From JBDTNQ01 sp039933635 (GTDB taxonomy: Bacteria > Acidobacteriota > Vicinamibacteria > Vicinamibacterales > SCN-69-37), in the NCBI GenBank assembly GCA_039933635.1, contig JBDTNQ010000004.1, positions 52,824 to 116,823 on the forward strand: 64,000 nucleotides of DNA, written 5' to 3'. Shown one piece after another: positions 43,778-52,385 of this stretch. Each line of letters opens with the position of its first letter. The stretch's first letter is position 1. Both the position numbers and the translations under genes were made by a program. Below the pieces are notes generated by a model that had not been told where the DNA came from, did not search any database, and was given only the letters and a program-made list of their open reading frames with translations.

Positions 43778-44206
43778 ATGCCGACCAGACGGACAGGCAC
43801 CGGGCGGGGCTACTACATGATCAGCGCGGTGGCCTCGAAGTACAACATCCATCCGCAGACCTTGCGGCTCTACGAGCGCGAAGGGCTACTGAAGCCCTCG
43901 CGGACCGAAGGCAACACGCGTCTCTATTCCGATGAAGATCTGCAGGATCTGGAAACCATTCTCGCGCTCACGCGCGACCTTGGCGTGAATCTCGCGGGCG
44001 TCGAAATCATTCTCAACATGCGCCGCAAGATGGATCGCATGCAGCGCGAGGTCAACGAGTTCATGGAGTACGTCAAGGGCGAGCTGGCGCGCGGTCTCGG
44101 CGACTGGGAGCAGCGGCTCAACACGGCGCTCGTGCCGACGAGTCCCGTGACGATGACGCGCGACGCGCAAGCCGAAGACGTCCAGGAGCCAGTCGAACAG
44201 TCATAG
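43778..44206 (+). CDS. hspR: MerR-family heat-shock repressor (HspR-like)
   Basis: A 142-residue MerR-type regulator. The winged-helix domain includes YYMISAVASKYNIHPQTLRLYEREGLLKPSRTEGNTRLYSDEDLQDLE, the form typical of HspR, followed by a dimerisation helix (EIILNMRRKMDRMQREV). HspR represses dnaK operons in actinobacteria, where it is also encoded after dnaJ, so autoregulation of this cluster is expected. I could not find a clear HAIR operator in the dnaK leader. It begins 18 bases after dnaJ. Confidence 0.85.
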   Translation: MPTRRTGTGRGYYMISAVASKYNIHPQTLRLYEREGLLKPSRTEGNTRLYSDEDLQDLETILALTRDLGVNLAGVEIILNMRRKMDRMQREVNEFMEYVKGELARGLGDWEQRLNTALVPTSPVTMTRDAQAEDVQEPVEQS

Positions 44207-44228
44207 CTTCGGTGCTATTCTGTCGCGG

Positions 44229-45089
44229 ATGATCTGTCCCGACTGCGACGGCACCGGCTGGCGCCCGGCGACGCCCGAAGGCGTACGACGCGTGGAGCGT
44301 TGCCACTGCTGGCAGGACACTGTGTCGTCGCGCCTGCTGGCCGACGCGCGCGTCCCGCCTCGGTATGCGCGTTGCAACCTCGACAGCTTCACGATCTACA
44401 ACAATGAAAAGCTCGTGCTCGCGCTGGCCCGCGCGCGCCGCTTCGCCGAGGACTTTCCCGCTGTCACCAAGGGCCTCTGCCTGATTGGGCCACCGGGTAT
44501 CGGCAAGACGCACATTGCCGTCTCGGTGCTGCGTCATGTGGTGACGCAGAAAGGCGTTCGTGGCCTGTTTTATGATGTCCGCGATCTGCTTCGCATGATC
44601 CGCTCCACCTACAACCCCGTGGTTCGCACCGCCGAGATGGATATTCTCCGGCCGGTGATGGACGCCGAACTCCTCGTGCTCGACGATCTGGGCGCCGAGA
44701 AGCCCTCGGAGTGGGTGGAGGAAACGATGAACCTCATCGTCAACACGCGGTACAACGAGCGTCGCCCCACGATCTTCACGACCAACTACGAGAATCTTCC
44801 CGACGAAGCCGATCTCGAGTCGCTGAAAGTCCGGGTCGGCTTCCGCCTGCATTCGCGTCTTCATGAGATGTGCGAGTTCCTGGAATACGACGGTGGGGAC
44901 TACCGCATGCTCGAACCCAATGGCGACGCACACGATCTCGAGATGCTCTGGAAACGCAATCGTGGCCGCCGCACGCTGCCGGCCCGCACGCACGGCCAGG
45001 CTCGGGCCGATGTCCGCCGTTCGCAGGAGCCCGCCGAGCCCAGGATCTCGCGCGAGATCAGCTGGCCTGGCGGCAAAGGCGGACGGTAG
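44229..45089 (+). CDS. DnaC/DnaI-like AAA+ ATPase
   Basis: A 286-residue ATPase resembling replicative helicase loaders (DnaC/DnaI) and IstB. An N-terminal zinc-type motif (CPDCDGTGW ... CHCW) precedes the AAA+ core: Walker A GPPGIGKTH, Walker B LLVLDDLGAE, sensor TIFTTNYE, and arginine-finger region VGFRLHSRLHEM. The C-terminal 50 residues are basic and low complexity. The zinc N-terminus and absence of a transposase favour a loader-like role at replication over an IS21 helper, but this is inference. Confidence 0.8.
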   Translation: MICPDCDGTGWRPATPEGVRRVERCHCWQDTVSSRLLADARVPPRYARCNLDSFTIYNNEKLVLALARARRFAEDFPAVTKGLCLIGPPGIGKTHIAVSVLRHVVTQKGVRGLFYDVRDLLRMIRSTYNPVVRTAEMDILRPVMDAELLVLDDLGAEKPSEWVEETMNLIVNTRYNERRPTIFTTNYENLPDEADLESLKVRVGFRLHSRLHEMCEFLEYDGGDYRMLEPNGDAHDLEMLWKRNRGRRTLPARTHGQARADVRRSQEPAEPRISREISWPGGKGGR

Positions 45090-45095
45090 GGGTAT

Positions 45096-45123
45096 TTCGA
45101 AGGTCGAACTTCGAAGCTCGACG
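45096..45123 (+). repeat. two tandem TTCGAAGGTCGAAC-like 14-base units before hemW
   Basis: TTCGAAGGTCGAAC (45096-45109) is followed at once by a near copy (45110-45123), ending six bases before the hemW GTG. Position and style match the GAACC repeats before other genes. Confidence 0.6.
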
Positions 45124-45128
45124 TTGCC

Positions 45129-46274
45129 GTGCTAGGCCTCTACCTCCACATCCCGTTCTGTCAGGCCATCTGCAGCTACTGCAATTTCAATCGCGGGCTG
45201 CTCGATGGCGCGCTGAAGACGCGGTACGTCGAGGCGCTCGAGCGCGAAATTCTCGCGGCAGGAGACGGACAGCCGGCCGATACCATCTTCTTCGGTGGCG
45301 GCACCCCCTCCCTGCTCGAGCCGGCCGAGGTCGGCCGACTGATCGCCGCGTGTCGATCGGCGTACGCCGTCGCCCCGGACGCGGAAATCACGCTCGAGAC
45401 CAATCCTGAGACATCGTCGGCCGCGCACATGGAAGGTTTTCTCGGGGCGGGGGTCAATCGCATCAGTTTCGGGGCGCAGACGTTCGACGAGATGCAGTTG
45501 CGGCAGCTGGGCCGCATCCACACGGTCGCGCGGATCGGCAGCGCGGTCCGTGAGGCGCGGGCGGCGGGCGTCGACAACCTCAGCCTCGATCTCATGTTCT
45601 GGCTGCCCGGGCAGTCCACAGCGTCTTGGCTGGCCTCGGTCGAGCAGGCTATCGGACTGGCTCCGGACCACCTGTCGCTGTACCTATTGGAGCTCTATCC
45701 GAACGCCCCTCTTCGCGAGGCCATCCGCCGGCCGCCAGACGGTGTCCAATCAGACAACGTAAGTTGGGCCCAGGCGGCCGACGATGAAGCGGCCGACATG
45801 TATCTGGCGGCATTGGACCGCCTGGAGTCGGCAGCGTACCGGCAGTATGAGATCTCCAACGTTGCACGAACGCATCGAGAGAGCCGCCACAACTTGAAGT
45901 ACTGGACCGGGCAGAGCTGGCGTGGGTTTGGGTGTGGTGCGCATACCACGATTGGTGGGGCTCGTTGGCACAACGTGTCCTCGACCTCCGACTACATCGA
46001 TCGGATTTCCCAGAAGGCGCCAGTGGCGTCAGGATTGCACACGCTATCGATGCAGGAACGAGTGCAAGAAGCGCTGTTCACGGGGCTCCGCCTCACGGTC
46101 GGCGTCCATTGCGCGGCCTTTGCGGAGCACTACGGCGTCGATCCCTGGGCGGAGTATGGCGAGGCATTGTCAGGCGCCATCGAGGCCGGCCTGGTCTGGC
46201 GAACAGCGGTCGGCTTCGGACTGACCAGGAACGGGATGTTCATGGCGAATGAGGTCATGACGACCTTCGTGTAA
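45129..46274 (+). CDS. hemW: HemW-type radical SAM protein (heme chaperone)
   Basis: A 381-residue radical SAM protein of the coproporphyrinogen III oxidase-like family. The 4Fe-4S cluster motif CxxxCxxC is at C11, C15 and C18 (FCQAICSYCNF), followed by FFGGGTPSLL, ISFGAQTFDE, DLMFWLPGQ and the C-terminal HemW domain (YEISNVARTHRESRHNLKYW). HemW lacks the extra N-terminal part of HemN and is thought to deliver heme to target proteins. GTG start. Confidence 0.9.
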   Translation: MLGLYLHIPFCQAICSYCNFNRGLLDGALKTRYVEALEREILAAGDGQPADTIFFGGGTPSLLEPAEVGRLIAACRSAYAVAPDAEITLETNPETSSAAHMEGFLGAGVNRISFGAQTFDEMQLRQLGRIHTVARIGSAVREARAAGVDNLSLDLMFWLPGQSTASWLASVEQAIGLAPDHLSLYLLELYPNAPLREAIRRPPDGVQSDNVSWAQAADDEAADMYLAALDRLESAAYRQYEISNVARTHRESRHNLKYWTGQSWRGFGCGAHTTIGGARWHNVSSTSDYIDRISQKAPVASGLHTLSMQERVQEALFTGLRLTVGVHCAAFAEHYGVDPWAEYGEALSGAIEAGLVWRTAVGFGLTRNGMFMANEVMTTFV

Positions 46275-46381
46275 CGTGGCGAGACCACTCGCCGCGTGAG
46301 AAACGTCTCCCGCGCGTGTGCGGGGGTACGCTACAGTATGGAACCTTTTGGCGTGATTGCCCGGCGGGCAGGGAGGCATTG

Positions 46382-46888
46382 ATGAACGTGTTGGGTAGCG
46401 GGTCGGCGTCGAGCCGGCGCTTGATTGTAACGACACTCTTCGCGGCGATGATTGGTGTGACCGCGACGGCTCAGGCGCAGCAGGCTCCAGCGCCCGCGCC
46501 AGCGGCTCCGGCAGCTCAGGCGGAGCCGGCAGACCCGTTCAAGTTCACCTCGGATGCGGCGCTGGTCCTCTGGACCGTCAAGGCCGACAAGACCGCGGAT
46601 TTCGAATCGGTCTGGTCTGAACTGCTGAAGAAGGCGGCGGCGAGCGACAAGCCGGACGTCAAGGCGGTGGCCGAGACCCTGAAGATGTTCAAGGCCGATC
46701 TGCCGGCGAGTCCGCAGGGCGTTACCTACGTCTTTTCGATGGATCCGGCCAAAGCGCCGACGTACAGCCCGACGGTGCTGATGTACAGTTCGGGCCTGTA
46801 TGAGCGCGCGGAGGCTGAGACGCTCTACAAGAAGCTGGCAGACACGATTGCCGGTATCAATCCCGTTCCACTGAAAAAGGTTCAGTAG
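46382..46888 (+). CDS. small secreted protein, copy 1 of a tandem pair
   Basis: A 168-residue unrecognised exported protein. Signal peptide (RRLIVTTLFAAMIGVTATAQA), an Ala/Pro linker (QQAPAPAPAAPAAQAEP), then a compact domain starting FTSDAALVLWTVKADKTADFESVW and ending with VPLKKVQ. The ATG follows GGGAGG by seven bases. It shares the core pattern (hydrophobic strand, then P/A-DKTADFE) with the next gene and has its own terminator. Function unknown. Confidence 0.75.
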   Translation: MNVLGSGSASSRRLIVTTLFAAMIGVTATAQAQQAPAPAPAAPAAQAEPADPFKFTSDAALVLWTVKADKTADFESVWSELLKKAAASDKPDVKAVAETLKMFKADLPASPQGVTYVFSMDPAKAPTYSPTVLMYSSGLYERAEAETLYKKLADTIAGINPVPLKKVQ

Positions 46889-46917
46889 AGACGGCGTCGG
46901 ACTAATAACCTCATAGC

Positions 46918-46948
46918 GCGGGAGGTCCCCTTGGGACCTCCCGCTTTT
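46918..46948 (+). terminator. intrinsic terminator
   Basis: A 12-base-pair GC-rich stem (46918-46929 with 46933-46944), 3-base loop and TTTT tail, 30 bases after the stop of the secreted protein at 46382. Confidence 0.92.
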
Positions 46949-47093
46949 CACGTACGCGATCACTCTCGGGATGGCCGCGGCCATCCCGCACCCGTGGTAT
47001 CGTCACCCGCACTCACGACACGCTGTCAGGCCGGAGGGCATCGATTCCCCAACGGCAGGCCCATCGCAGTTGCCAATCGCAGGGAGGCGCCCG

Positions 47094-47552
47094 GTGTTTC
47101 GAGTCGTCTCAGCCAGTGTGATGACCCTCGTGGTTGGGATGGGGGCGACATCGATGCTGGCGAGTGCCCAGACGGCGCCGCCAGCGCGGTCCTCGGTCAC
47201 CGCACCTGACTACACGTTCGAAACCACGACGGCGCTGTTGCTGTTCTACGTGCGGCCCGACAAGACCGCCGACTTCGAGGCCGTCATCAACCGTCTGGCC
47301 CAGGCCCTCGACGCGAGCACGGATTTGACACGCCGCAAGCAGGCCGCGGCGTGGCGGATGCTGCGTTCGTCCGAACCAGGTCGCGACGCGGTCGTCTATG
47401 TGTTCTTGCTCGATCCCGTGGTCCCGAGCGCGGACTACGATCCGGTACGCGTCCTGAGCGAGAGCTTGCCGACGGAAGTGCAGCCGCTTTTCGACAAGCT
47501 GAAAGCGTCAGTCATCCGCGTGGAGCGCATGGCGCTTTCGAAGATTCGATGA
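47094..47552 (+). CDS. small secreted protein, copy 2 of a tandem pair
   Basis: A 152-residue exported protein with a signal peptide (VFRVVSASVMTLVVGMGATSMLASA) and a domain beginning FETTTALLLFYVRPDKTADFEAVI, clearly related to the protein at 46382. Both share the same spacing of a late YVF segment (VVYVFLLDP here, VTYVFSMDP there). GTG start at 47094, preceded by AGGGAGG. The domain resembles a small alpha/beta barrel of unknown role. Confidence 0.7.
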   Translation: MFRVVSASVMTLVVGMGATSMLASAQTAPPARSSVTAPDYTFETTTALLLFYVRPDKTADFEAVINRLAQALDASTDLTRRKQAAAWRMLRSSEPGRDAVVYVFLLDPVVPSADYDPVRVLSESLPTEVQPLFDKLKASVIRVERMALSKIR

Positions 47553-47591
47553 GCCCTGACGAGCCTGGCCCTGAGGGGCCGGACTCCATTT

Positions 47592-48068
47592 CTAGAAGCT
47601 GATATTCGCCCCCGCGTAGAACCGCTGCGGGTGTGCCTCGATCGGTGCGCCTCTCAGTGAGTAGACGCGATAGTCCAGCCTCAGGCGGAGCGGACCGGCC
47701 AGCCCGATCTTGACGCCGCCGCCGATATTGGTCCCGATGTTCGTTTCGGCGTTCGTCCCGAGACGTTCGCGAAAGAACCCGCCGCCCGCGGTCAGGTAGA
47801 TCTGCGTCTTCGAGGTCGGCGTCTGAATCAGGCCGTTGACCATCCCCGTGCGCAGCCCCGGGGCGAGCTTGAGCGGATCTTCCGTAGTGTTCGCGTACTC
47901 CAGTTCGAATCCGACGACGAGCAGGTTGAGGCCGAACGCGAATCCCTTCGTGCTGCGTGTGGCCGGTGTCGGGGAGAGCCCCCAGAACGCGGTCAGGTCC
48001 GCTCGAGCCGGTGTCGCGGTGGCGATGAGGAGGATGACGGAGCAGACAACAATGCCAATCGCGCGCAT
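47592..48068 (-). CDS. small outer-membrane beta-barrel protein
   Basis: A 158-residue protein with a signal peptide (IGIVVCSVILLIATATPARA) and alternating amphipathic strands (FAFGLNLLVVGFELEYA, QIYLTAGGGFFRERLG, LRLRLDYRVYSL), ending in Phe as outer-membrane barrels do. About eight strands would fit an OmpX/OmpW-sized barrel. Ligand and function unknown. Divergent from the acyl-CoA dehydrogenase at 48152. Confidence 0.72.
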   Translation of the reverse strand: MRAIGIVVCSVILLIATATPARADLTAFWGLSPTPATRSTKGFAFGLNLLVVGFELEYANTTEDPLKLAPGLRTGMVNGLIQTPTSKTQIYLTAGGGFFRERLGTNAETNIGTNIGGGVKIGLAGPLRLRLDYRVYSLRGAPIEAHPQRFYAGANISF

Positions 48069-48151
48069 ATGAACACTCTATCGGTTTGACGCAGGCCGTG
48101 GGCCAGTGGCCGAGTCGCGGCGGCATCGCGTTGACGTGATACGTTTCCGGC

Positions 48152-49297
48152 ATGGATTTCCGCCTGACGTCCGAGCAGGAATTGCTCCGGCGCACCGTCC
48201 GGGAGTTCGCCGAAACGGAGATCGGGCCTTTCGTCCGGGCGTGGGACGACGCGCAGGCGTTTGCACCGGAGCTCCTGCCGAAACTGGCCGCAATCGGGCT
48301 CACCGGCATTCAGGTCGCAGAGTCATTCGGCGGGGCGGGCTTCAGCGCGGTCGACTATTGCATTTGCATCGAGGAACTGGCGCGGATCGATCCGTCCATT
48401 GCGCTGTCAGTGGCGGCCCACAATGGCCTCGCGGCGGCCCATCTCGCGATGTTCGGCAGCGAGGCGCAGAAGACGCGATACCTCGCCCCGTTGGCGCGTG
48501 GTGAGATGCTTGGCGCCTGGGCGCTGACCGAGGCCGGATCGGGCAGCGACGCTGGCGCGCTCCAGACACGCGCGCGCCGTGAGGGCGACAACTGGGCGTT
48601 GTCGGGACGAAAACAGTTCATCACGCACGGCCGTATTGGGGGGGTGCTTGTCGTCATGGCCGTCACCGATGCGTCGCGAGGCAGTCACGGGATTTCGGCA
48701 TTCGTGATCGAGCGCCGCGCGAAGGGGCTCTCCGCGGGTCGCAAGGAAGACAAGCTGGGGATGCGGGCAAGTGACACGAGTGAGGTCGTGCTCGACGACT
48801 GTCATGTGCCTGACGACCAACGGGTGGGGCCCGTCGGCGAAGGATTCGTGCAGGCCCTCCAGGTGCTCGACGCCGGACGGATTGGCATCGCGGCCCTGGC
48901 GGTCGGGCTGGCGCAGGGCGCGTACGAAGCCGCCGTGCGGTATGCGAACGAGCGTCGCCAGTTCGATCGTCCTATCGCGGCGTTCCAGGCGATTCAATGG
49001 AAGCTCGCGGACATGGCGACGCGCCTCGAAGCGGCGCGCCTCCTCGTGTACCGCGCGGCGTGGATGCGCGATACCGATGCGGACCGCACGTCATTTGAAT
49101 CGTCGGTGGCGAAGCTGTACGCCAGTGAGATGGCCGTCCGGGCGGCCGACGAGTGTGTGCAGATTCATGGGGGCTACGGCTTTGTGAAGGACTACCCGGC
49201 CGAGAAGTTTTTCCGCGACGTCAAGCTGTGCACGATTGGCGAAGGCACGAGCGAGATCCAGCGGCTCGTCATTGCGCGACAGCTTCTGGGCCGATGA
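48152..49297 (+). CDS. acyl-CoA dehydrogenase
   Basis: A 381-residue FAD enzyme of the short/branched-chain group, with WALTEAGSGSDAGALQT, KQFITHG, GRKEDKLGMRASDT, DAGRIGIAALAVGLAQG, QFDRPIAAFQAIQWKLADM and catalytic Glu364 in IGEGTSEIQ. It heads a tight run with the MeaB-epimerase fusion (one base gap) and an MBL hydrolase. That context suggests degradation of branched or odd-chain acyl-CoAs whose products reach methylmalonyl-CoA. Confidence 0.94.
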   Translation: MDFRLTSEQELLRRTVREFAETEIGPFVRAWDDAQAFAPELLPKLAAIGLTGIQVAESFGGAGFSAVDYCICIEELARIDPSIALSVAAHNGLAAAHLAMFGSEAQKTRYLAPLARGEMLGAWALTEAGSGSDAGALQTRARREGDNWALSGRKQFITHGRIGGVLVVMAVTDASRGSHGISAFVIERRAKGLSAGRKEDKLGMRASDTSEVVLDDCHVPDDQRVGPVGEGFVQALQVLDAGRIGIAALAVGLAQGAYEAAVRYANERRQFDRPIAAFQAIQWKLADMATRLEAARLLVYRAAWMRDTDADRTSFESSVAKLYASEMAVRAADECVQIHGGYGFVKDYPAEKFFRDVKLCTIGEGTSEIQRLVIARQLLGR

Positions 49298-49298
49298 A

Positions 49299-50663
49299 AT
49301 GAATGCGCTCGACCTCCACGCGCGTGTGCTCGCCGGGGACGCCCGCGCGATCGCTTGGGCCATTTCCCTGGTAGAAGACGAAGACCCTGGAGCGCCGCCC
49401 CTCCTCGCTGCGCTCCACGCACGCACTGGACGCGCGACCGTGGTTGGCGTCACCGGCGCCGCGGGCACTGGCAAGAGCACGCTGGTGGATCAACTGATTG
49501 CCGAATACCGCGGCGCGGGCGCGAAGGTCGCCGTGCTGGCTGTCGATCCCAGCAGCCCTTTCACGGGCGGCGCCATCCTCGGTGACCGCATTCGCATGCA
49601 GCGCCATGCGGCCGACGCCGGCGTCTTTATTCGCAGTCTGGCTTCACGTGGCCATCTCGGCGGCTTGACGCTCGCGACGAGCGACGTCGTTGCGGTCCTG
49701 GACGCCGCGGGCTTCGATCCCATCCTCATCGAAACGGTTGGCGTGGGACAAGGCGAGGTCGAAGTCGCGCGCCTGGCCGACTGCGTGGTCGTCGTGGTCG
49801 CGCCAGGCGCCGGAGACGACGTGCAGGCGCTCAAAGCCGGCGTGATGGAGATCGCCGACCTGTTCGTCGTCAACAAAGCTGATCGCGACGGCGCGGATCG
49901 AGTGGTGGCCGCGATCGAAGGGCTGCTGTCGCTGGCGGAGACACCTGCGGATCGGTGGCGGCCGCCGGTGCTGTCGACCGTGGCGACGAGCGGTGATGGC
50001 GTCACCGCGCTCGTGCAGGCTATCGCCAGACACCGAAGCGCGGATCCTCAGGCGCGCGCCGATCGAAGGCGCCTCAGGCACGTGGAGCACGTGCGTCAAC
50101 TGGTGCTGCGTCGCTTCGCGGATCAGTTGTCGGAGTCGCTTCTCGCTCAGACCGCCGACCACGTGTTCGCGAGCGGGGGGGATCCCTATCGCGCGGCGGA
50201 TGCCCTCGTCGACGCGCTCGCGCCGACGGCCGCTGTGTGGCTCGACCATATCGGGATCGCGACGACGTCGCTCTCGGACAGTCTGACGTTGCTGCAGGAC
50301 GTGCTGGGACTGGCAGGCGGTGACGTCGAGGAGGTCGCGACGGAGCAGGTGCGCGTGCAGTTCGTGCAGCCGTCGCCCGCCTCCGGCCAGACGGCGTTGG
50401 AACTCATCGAACCCACTGGCTCAGGGTCGCCGCTCGCGCGTTTCCTCGAGACGCGTGGGCCGGGGCTGCATCACATCGCCGTTCGCGTGGACAACATCGA
50501 CGCGACGCTGCAGGGCCTCCTGACGCGCGGCGTGAGGCTTGTCGACGAGCGGCCGCGCGCCGGCGCGCATGGCAGCCGGGTCGCATTCATTCATCCGAAA
50601 GCGACGCACGGCGTCTTGATCGAGCTGGTCGAGCCGGCCGGGGCGTCTCGTGCGGATCGGTGA
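49299..50663 (+). CDS. meaB: MeaB-type GTPase chaperone fused to methylmalonyl-CoA epimerase
   Basis: A 454-residue two-domain protein. Residues 1-310 are a MeaB/ArgK G3E GTPase: Walker A TGAAGTGKST (52-61), DPSSPFTGG (83-91), ETVGVGQ (145-151) and NKAD (192-195). Residues about 315-447 are a complete glyoxalase-fold methylmalonyl-CoA epimerase with its metal/catalytic positions LDHIGIA (His317), ELIEP (Glu368), LHHIAVRVDNI (His391) and VLIELVEP (Glu442). MeaB protects and reloads B12-dependent methylmalonyl-CoA mutase; the epimerase supplies the R-isomer to that mutase. Starts one base after the dehydrogenase stop. Frame is continuous across the junction. Confidence 0.92.
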   Translation: MNALDLHARVLAGDARAIAWAISLVEDEDPGAPPLLAALHARTGRATVVGVTGAAGTGKSTLVDQLIAEYRGAGAKVAVLAVDPSSPFTGGAILGDRIRMQRHAADAGVFIRSLASRGHLGGLTLATSDVVAVLDAAGFDPILIETVGVGQGEVEVARLADCVVVVVAPGAGDDVQALKAGVMEIADLFVVNKADRDGADRVVAAIEGLLSLAETPADRWRPPVLSTVATSGDGVTALVQAIARHRSADPQARADRRRLRHVEHVRQLVLRRFADQLSESLLAQTADHVFASGGDPYRAADALVDALAPTAAVWLDHIGIATTSLSDSLTLLQDVLGLAGGDVEEVATEQVRVQFVQPSPASGQTALELIEPTGSGSPLARFLETRGPGLHHIAVRVDNIDATLQGLLTRGVRLVDERPRAGAHGSRVAFIHPKATHGVLIELVEPAGASRADR

Positions 50664-51483
50664 ATTCGAGTGCGTCTCGCTCAGTGACGGCGCATTCCGC
50701 CTGGATGGCGGCGCGATGTTCGGCGTGGTGCCCAAGGTGCTGTGGGAACGACGCGCGCCGGCTGATGCACGCAACCGCATTGCGCTCGGCCTGCATCCGC
50801 TGCTCGTACGCACTGGACGGCAGACGATCCTCATCGATGCTGGCGCCGGCGACAAGTACGCGTCCAAGGAGCTCGACATCTATCAGTTCGACGCCCGCGA
50901 TCAGCTCGAGCGGTCGCTCAGGTTGGCGGGCGCGCGGCCGGAGGACGTCGATGTGGTGATCGCAACCCACCTGCACTGGGATCACGCGGGCGGCCTGACG
51001 ACACGGCGGGAGGGGCGCCTCGAGCCGCGGTTTCCTCGCGCACGGCACATCGTTCGGCGCGGGGAATGGGAGGTGGCCACGCATCCGAACGAGCGGATTC
51101 ACGCAAGCTACGTGGCGGACGATTTCCTGCCCTTGGCCGAGGCCGGTCTGATTGATTTCATCGACGATGATATCGACGTGGCGCCCGGGATTCGGGTGGA
51201 GCGGACGGGGGGGCACACGGCGCACCATCAGATTGTCCGAATCGAGTCGGCGGGCCGGACCGCGGTGTTTGCCGCGGACCTGATGCCGACGTGCGCGCAT
51301 GTCGATCCGCCGTGGATCATGGGTTACGACCTGTATCCCCTCGAGACGCTGGCGGCCCGCAAGCGGGTGGTCGCCGAAGCGATCGCCGGCGAGTACGTTA
51401 TCTTCTTCGAGCACGATCCGGCCATTCGGGCCGGCGTCATTCGCCTGGAGCGCGGCAAGCTGAGGGTCGATTCCCTCGAGTGA
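50650..51483 (+). CDS. MBL-fold metallohydrolase
   Basis: A 277-residue metallo-beta-lactamase-fold protein. The metal site is THLHWDHAGG, with further ligands in GGHTAHHQI, FAADLMPT and FEHDP. The fold fits lactonase- or thioesterase-like enzymes of the AHL-lactonase group. Its GTG overlaps the fusion gene by 14 bases, so it is translationally coupled; a CoA-thioester or lactone substrate linked to acyl-CoA catabolism is possible but unproven. Confidence 0.85.
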   Translation: MRIGEFECVSLSDGAFRLDGGAMFGVVPKVLWERRAPADARNRIALGLHPLLVRTGRQTILIDAGAGDKYASKELDIYQFDARDQLERSLRLAGARPEDVDVVIATHLHWDHAGGLTTRREGRLEPRFPRARHIVRRGEWEVATHPNERIHASYVADDFLPLAEAGLIDFIDDDIDVAPGIRVERTGGHTAHHQIVRIESAGRTAVFAADLMPTCAHVDPPWIMGYDLYPLETLAARKRVVAEAIAGEYVIFFEHDPAIRAGVIRLERGKLRVDSLE

Positions 51484-51516
51484 CCCCCACGGGCACGCGT
51501 CGCCCACCGTTTACGT

Positions 51517-52383
51517 ATGTCCCAACTGGCACACATCGGCATCATCGGCGGGAGCGGCTTGTACGACATGGCGGAGTTGACGGATCGCGAGGAGCGAACC
51601 GTGTCGACGCCGTTTGGCGAGCCGTCCGGCTCGTACATCCTGGCCACCCTGCGCGGGCGCCGCGTCGCCTTCCTCGCGCGCCATGGCGCCGGCCATCGCC
51701 TGCAGCCATCGGAGCTGAACTTCCGCGCAAACATCTACGGGTTCAAGGCGCTGGGCGTCGAGTGGATTCTCTCGGCGAGCGCGGTCGGCAGCCTGCGCGA
51801 GGACTACAAGCCGCTCGACCTCGTGGTGCCGGATCAGTTCTTCGACCGCACGCGCGGGCGCGTCAGCACGTTCTTCGGCGACGGCATCGTGGCCCACGTC
51901 GGCTTCGCGCATCCGTTCTGCGGTCCGTTGAGTGACGTGATGCTGGCGTCGGCGACCAAGGTGGGCGCCACGGTTCATCGTGGTGGCACGTACGTGTGCA
52001 TGGAAGGGCCGCAGTTCTCGACGATTGCCGAGTCGAGGTACTACCGTGCCGCAGGCTTCGACATCATCGGCATGACCAATCTGCAGGAGGCCAAGCTCGC
52101 GCGCGAGGCCGAAATCTGCTACACGACGCTCGCGCTCGTGACCGATTACGACTGCTGGCATCCTGATCACGCCGCCGTGACGGTGGACATGGTCGTGGCG
52201 ACCGTGCAGCAGAACGCGAAGACCGCGCAGCAGGTGATGGCGTCGGCCGTGGAGCGGCTGCCGATTGCGCGCACGTGCGAGTGTGCGCGCGCACTCGCCA
52301 CCGCCATCATGACGCGGCCGGAGGCGATCACGCCCGCCGCGCGCAAGCGCCTCGGCCTGCTCATCGACAAGTACATCGCCTGA
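51517..52383 (+). CDS. mtnP: S-methyl-5'-thioadenosine phosphorylase
   Basis: A 288-residue purine nucleoside phosphorylase-family enzyme splitting methylthioadenosine into adenine and methylthioribose-1-phosphate. Signatures: IIGGSGLYDM (phosphate loop), ARHGAGHRLQPSELN, and the substrate region MEGPQFSTIAESRYYR and GMTNLQEAKLAREAE. Its stop precedes the PfkB-type kinase by two bases, fitting a purine/methylthioadenosine salvage pair. Confidence 0.93.
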   Translation: MSQLAHIGIIGGSGLYDMAELTDREERTVSTPFGEPSGSYILATLRGRRVAFLARHGAGHRLQPSELNFRANIYGFKALGVEWILSASAVGSLREDYKPLDLVVPDQFFDRTRGRVSTFFGDGIVAHVGFAHPFCGPLSDVMLASATKVGATVHRGGTYVCMEGPQFSTIAESRYYRAAGFDIIGMTNLQEAKLAREAEICYTTLALVTDYDCWHPDHAAVTVDMVVATVQQNAKTAQQVMASAVERLPIARTCECARALATAIMTRPEAITPAARKRLGLLIDKYIA

Positions 52384-52385
52384 TC

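Noticed and set aside
44229..45089. IS21 IstB transposition helper
   Set aside because: No IstA transposase or inverted ends nearby, and the N-terminal zinc motif is more typical of helicase-loader-like proteins.
47900..47930. tRNA-like TTCGAATCC string
   Set aside because: It lies in the coding sequence of the beta-barrel gene with no acceptor stem or cloverleaf around it. No tRNA was found in the window.
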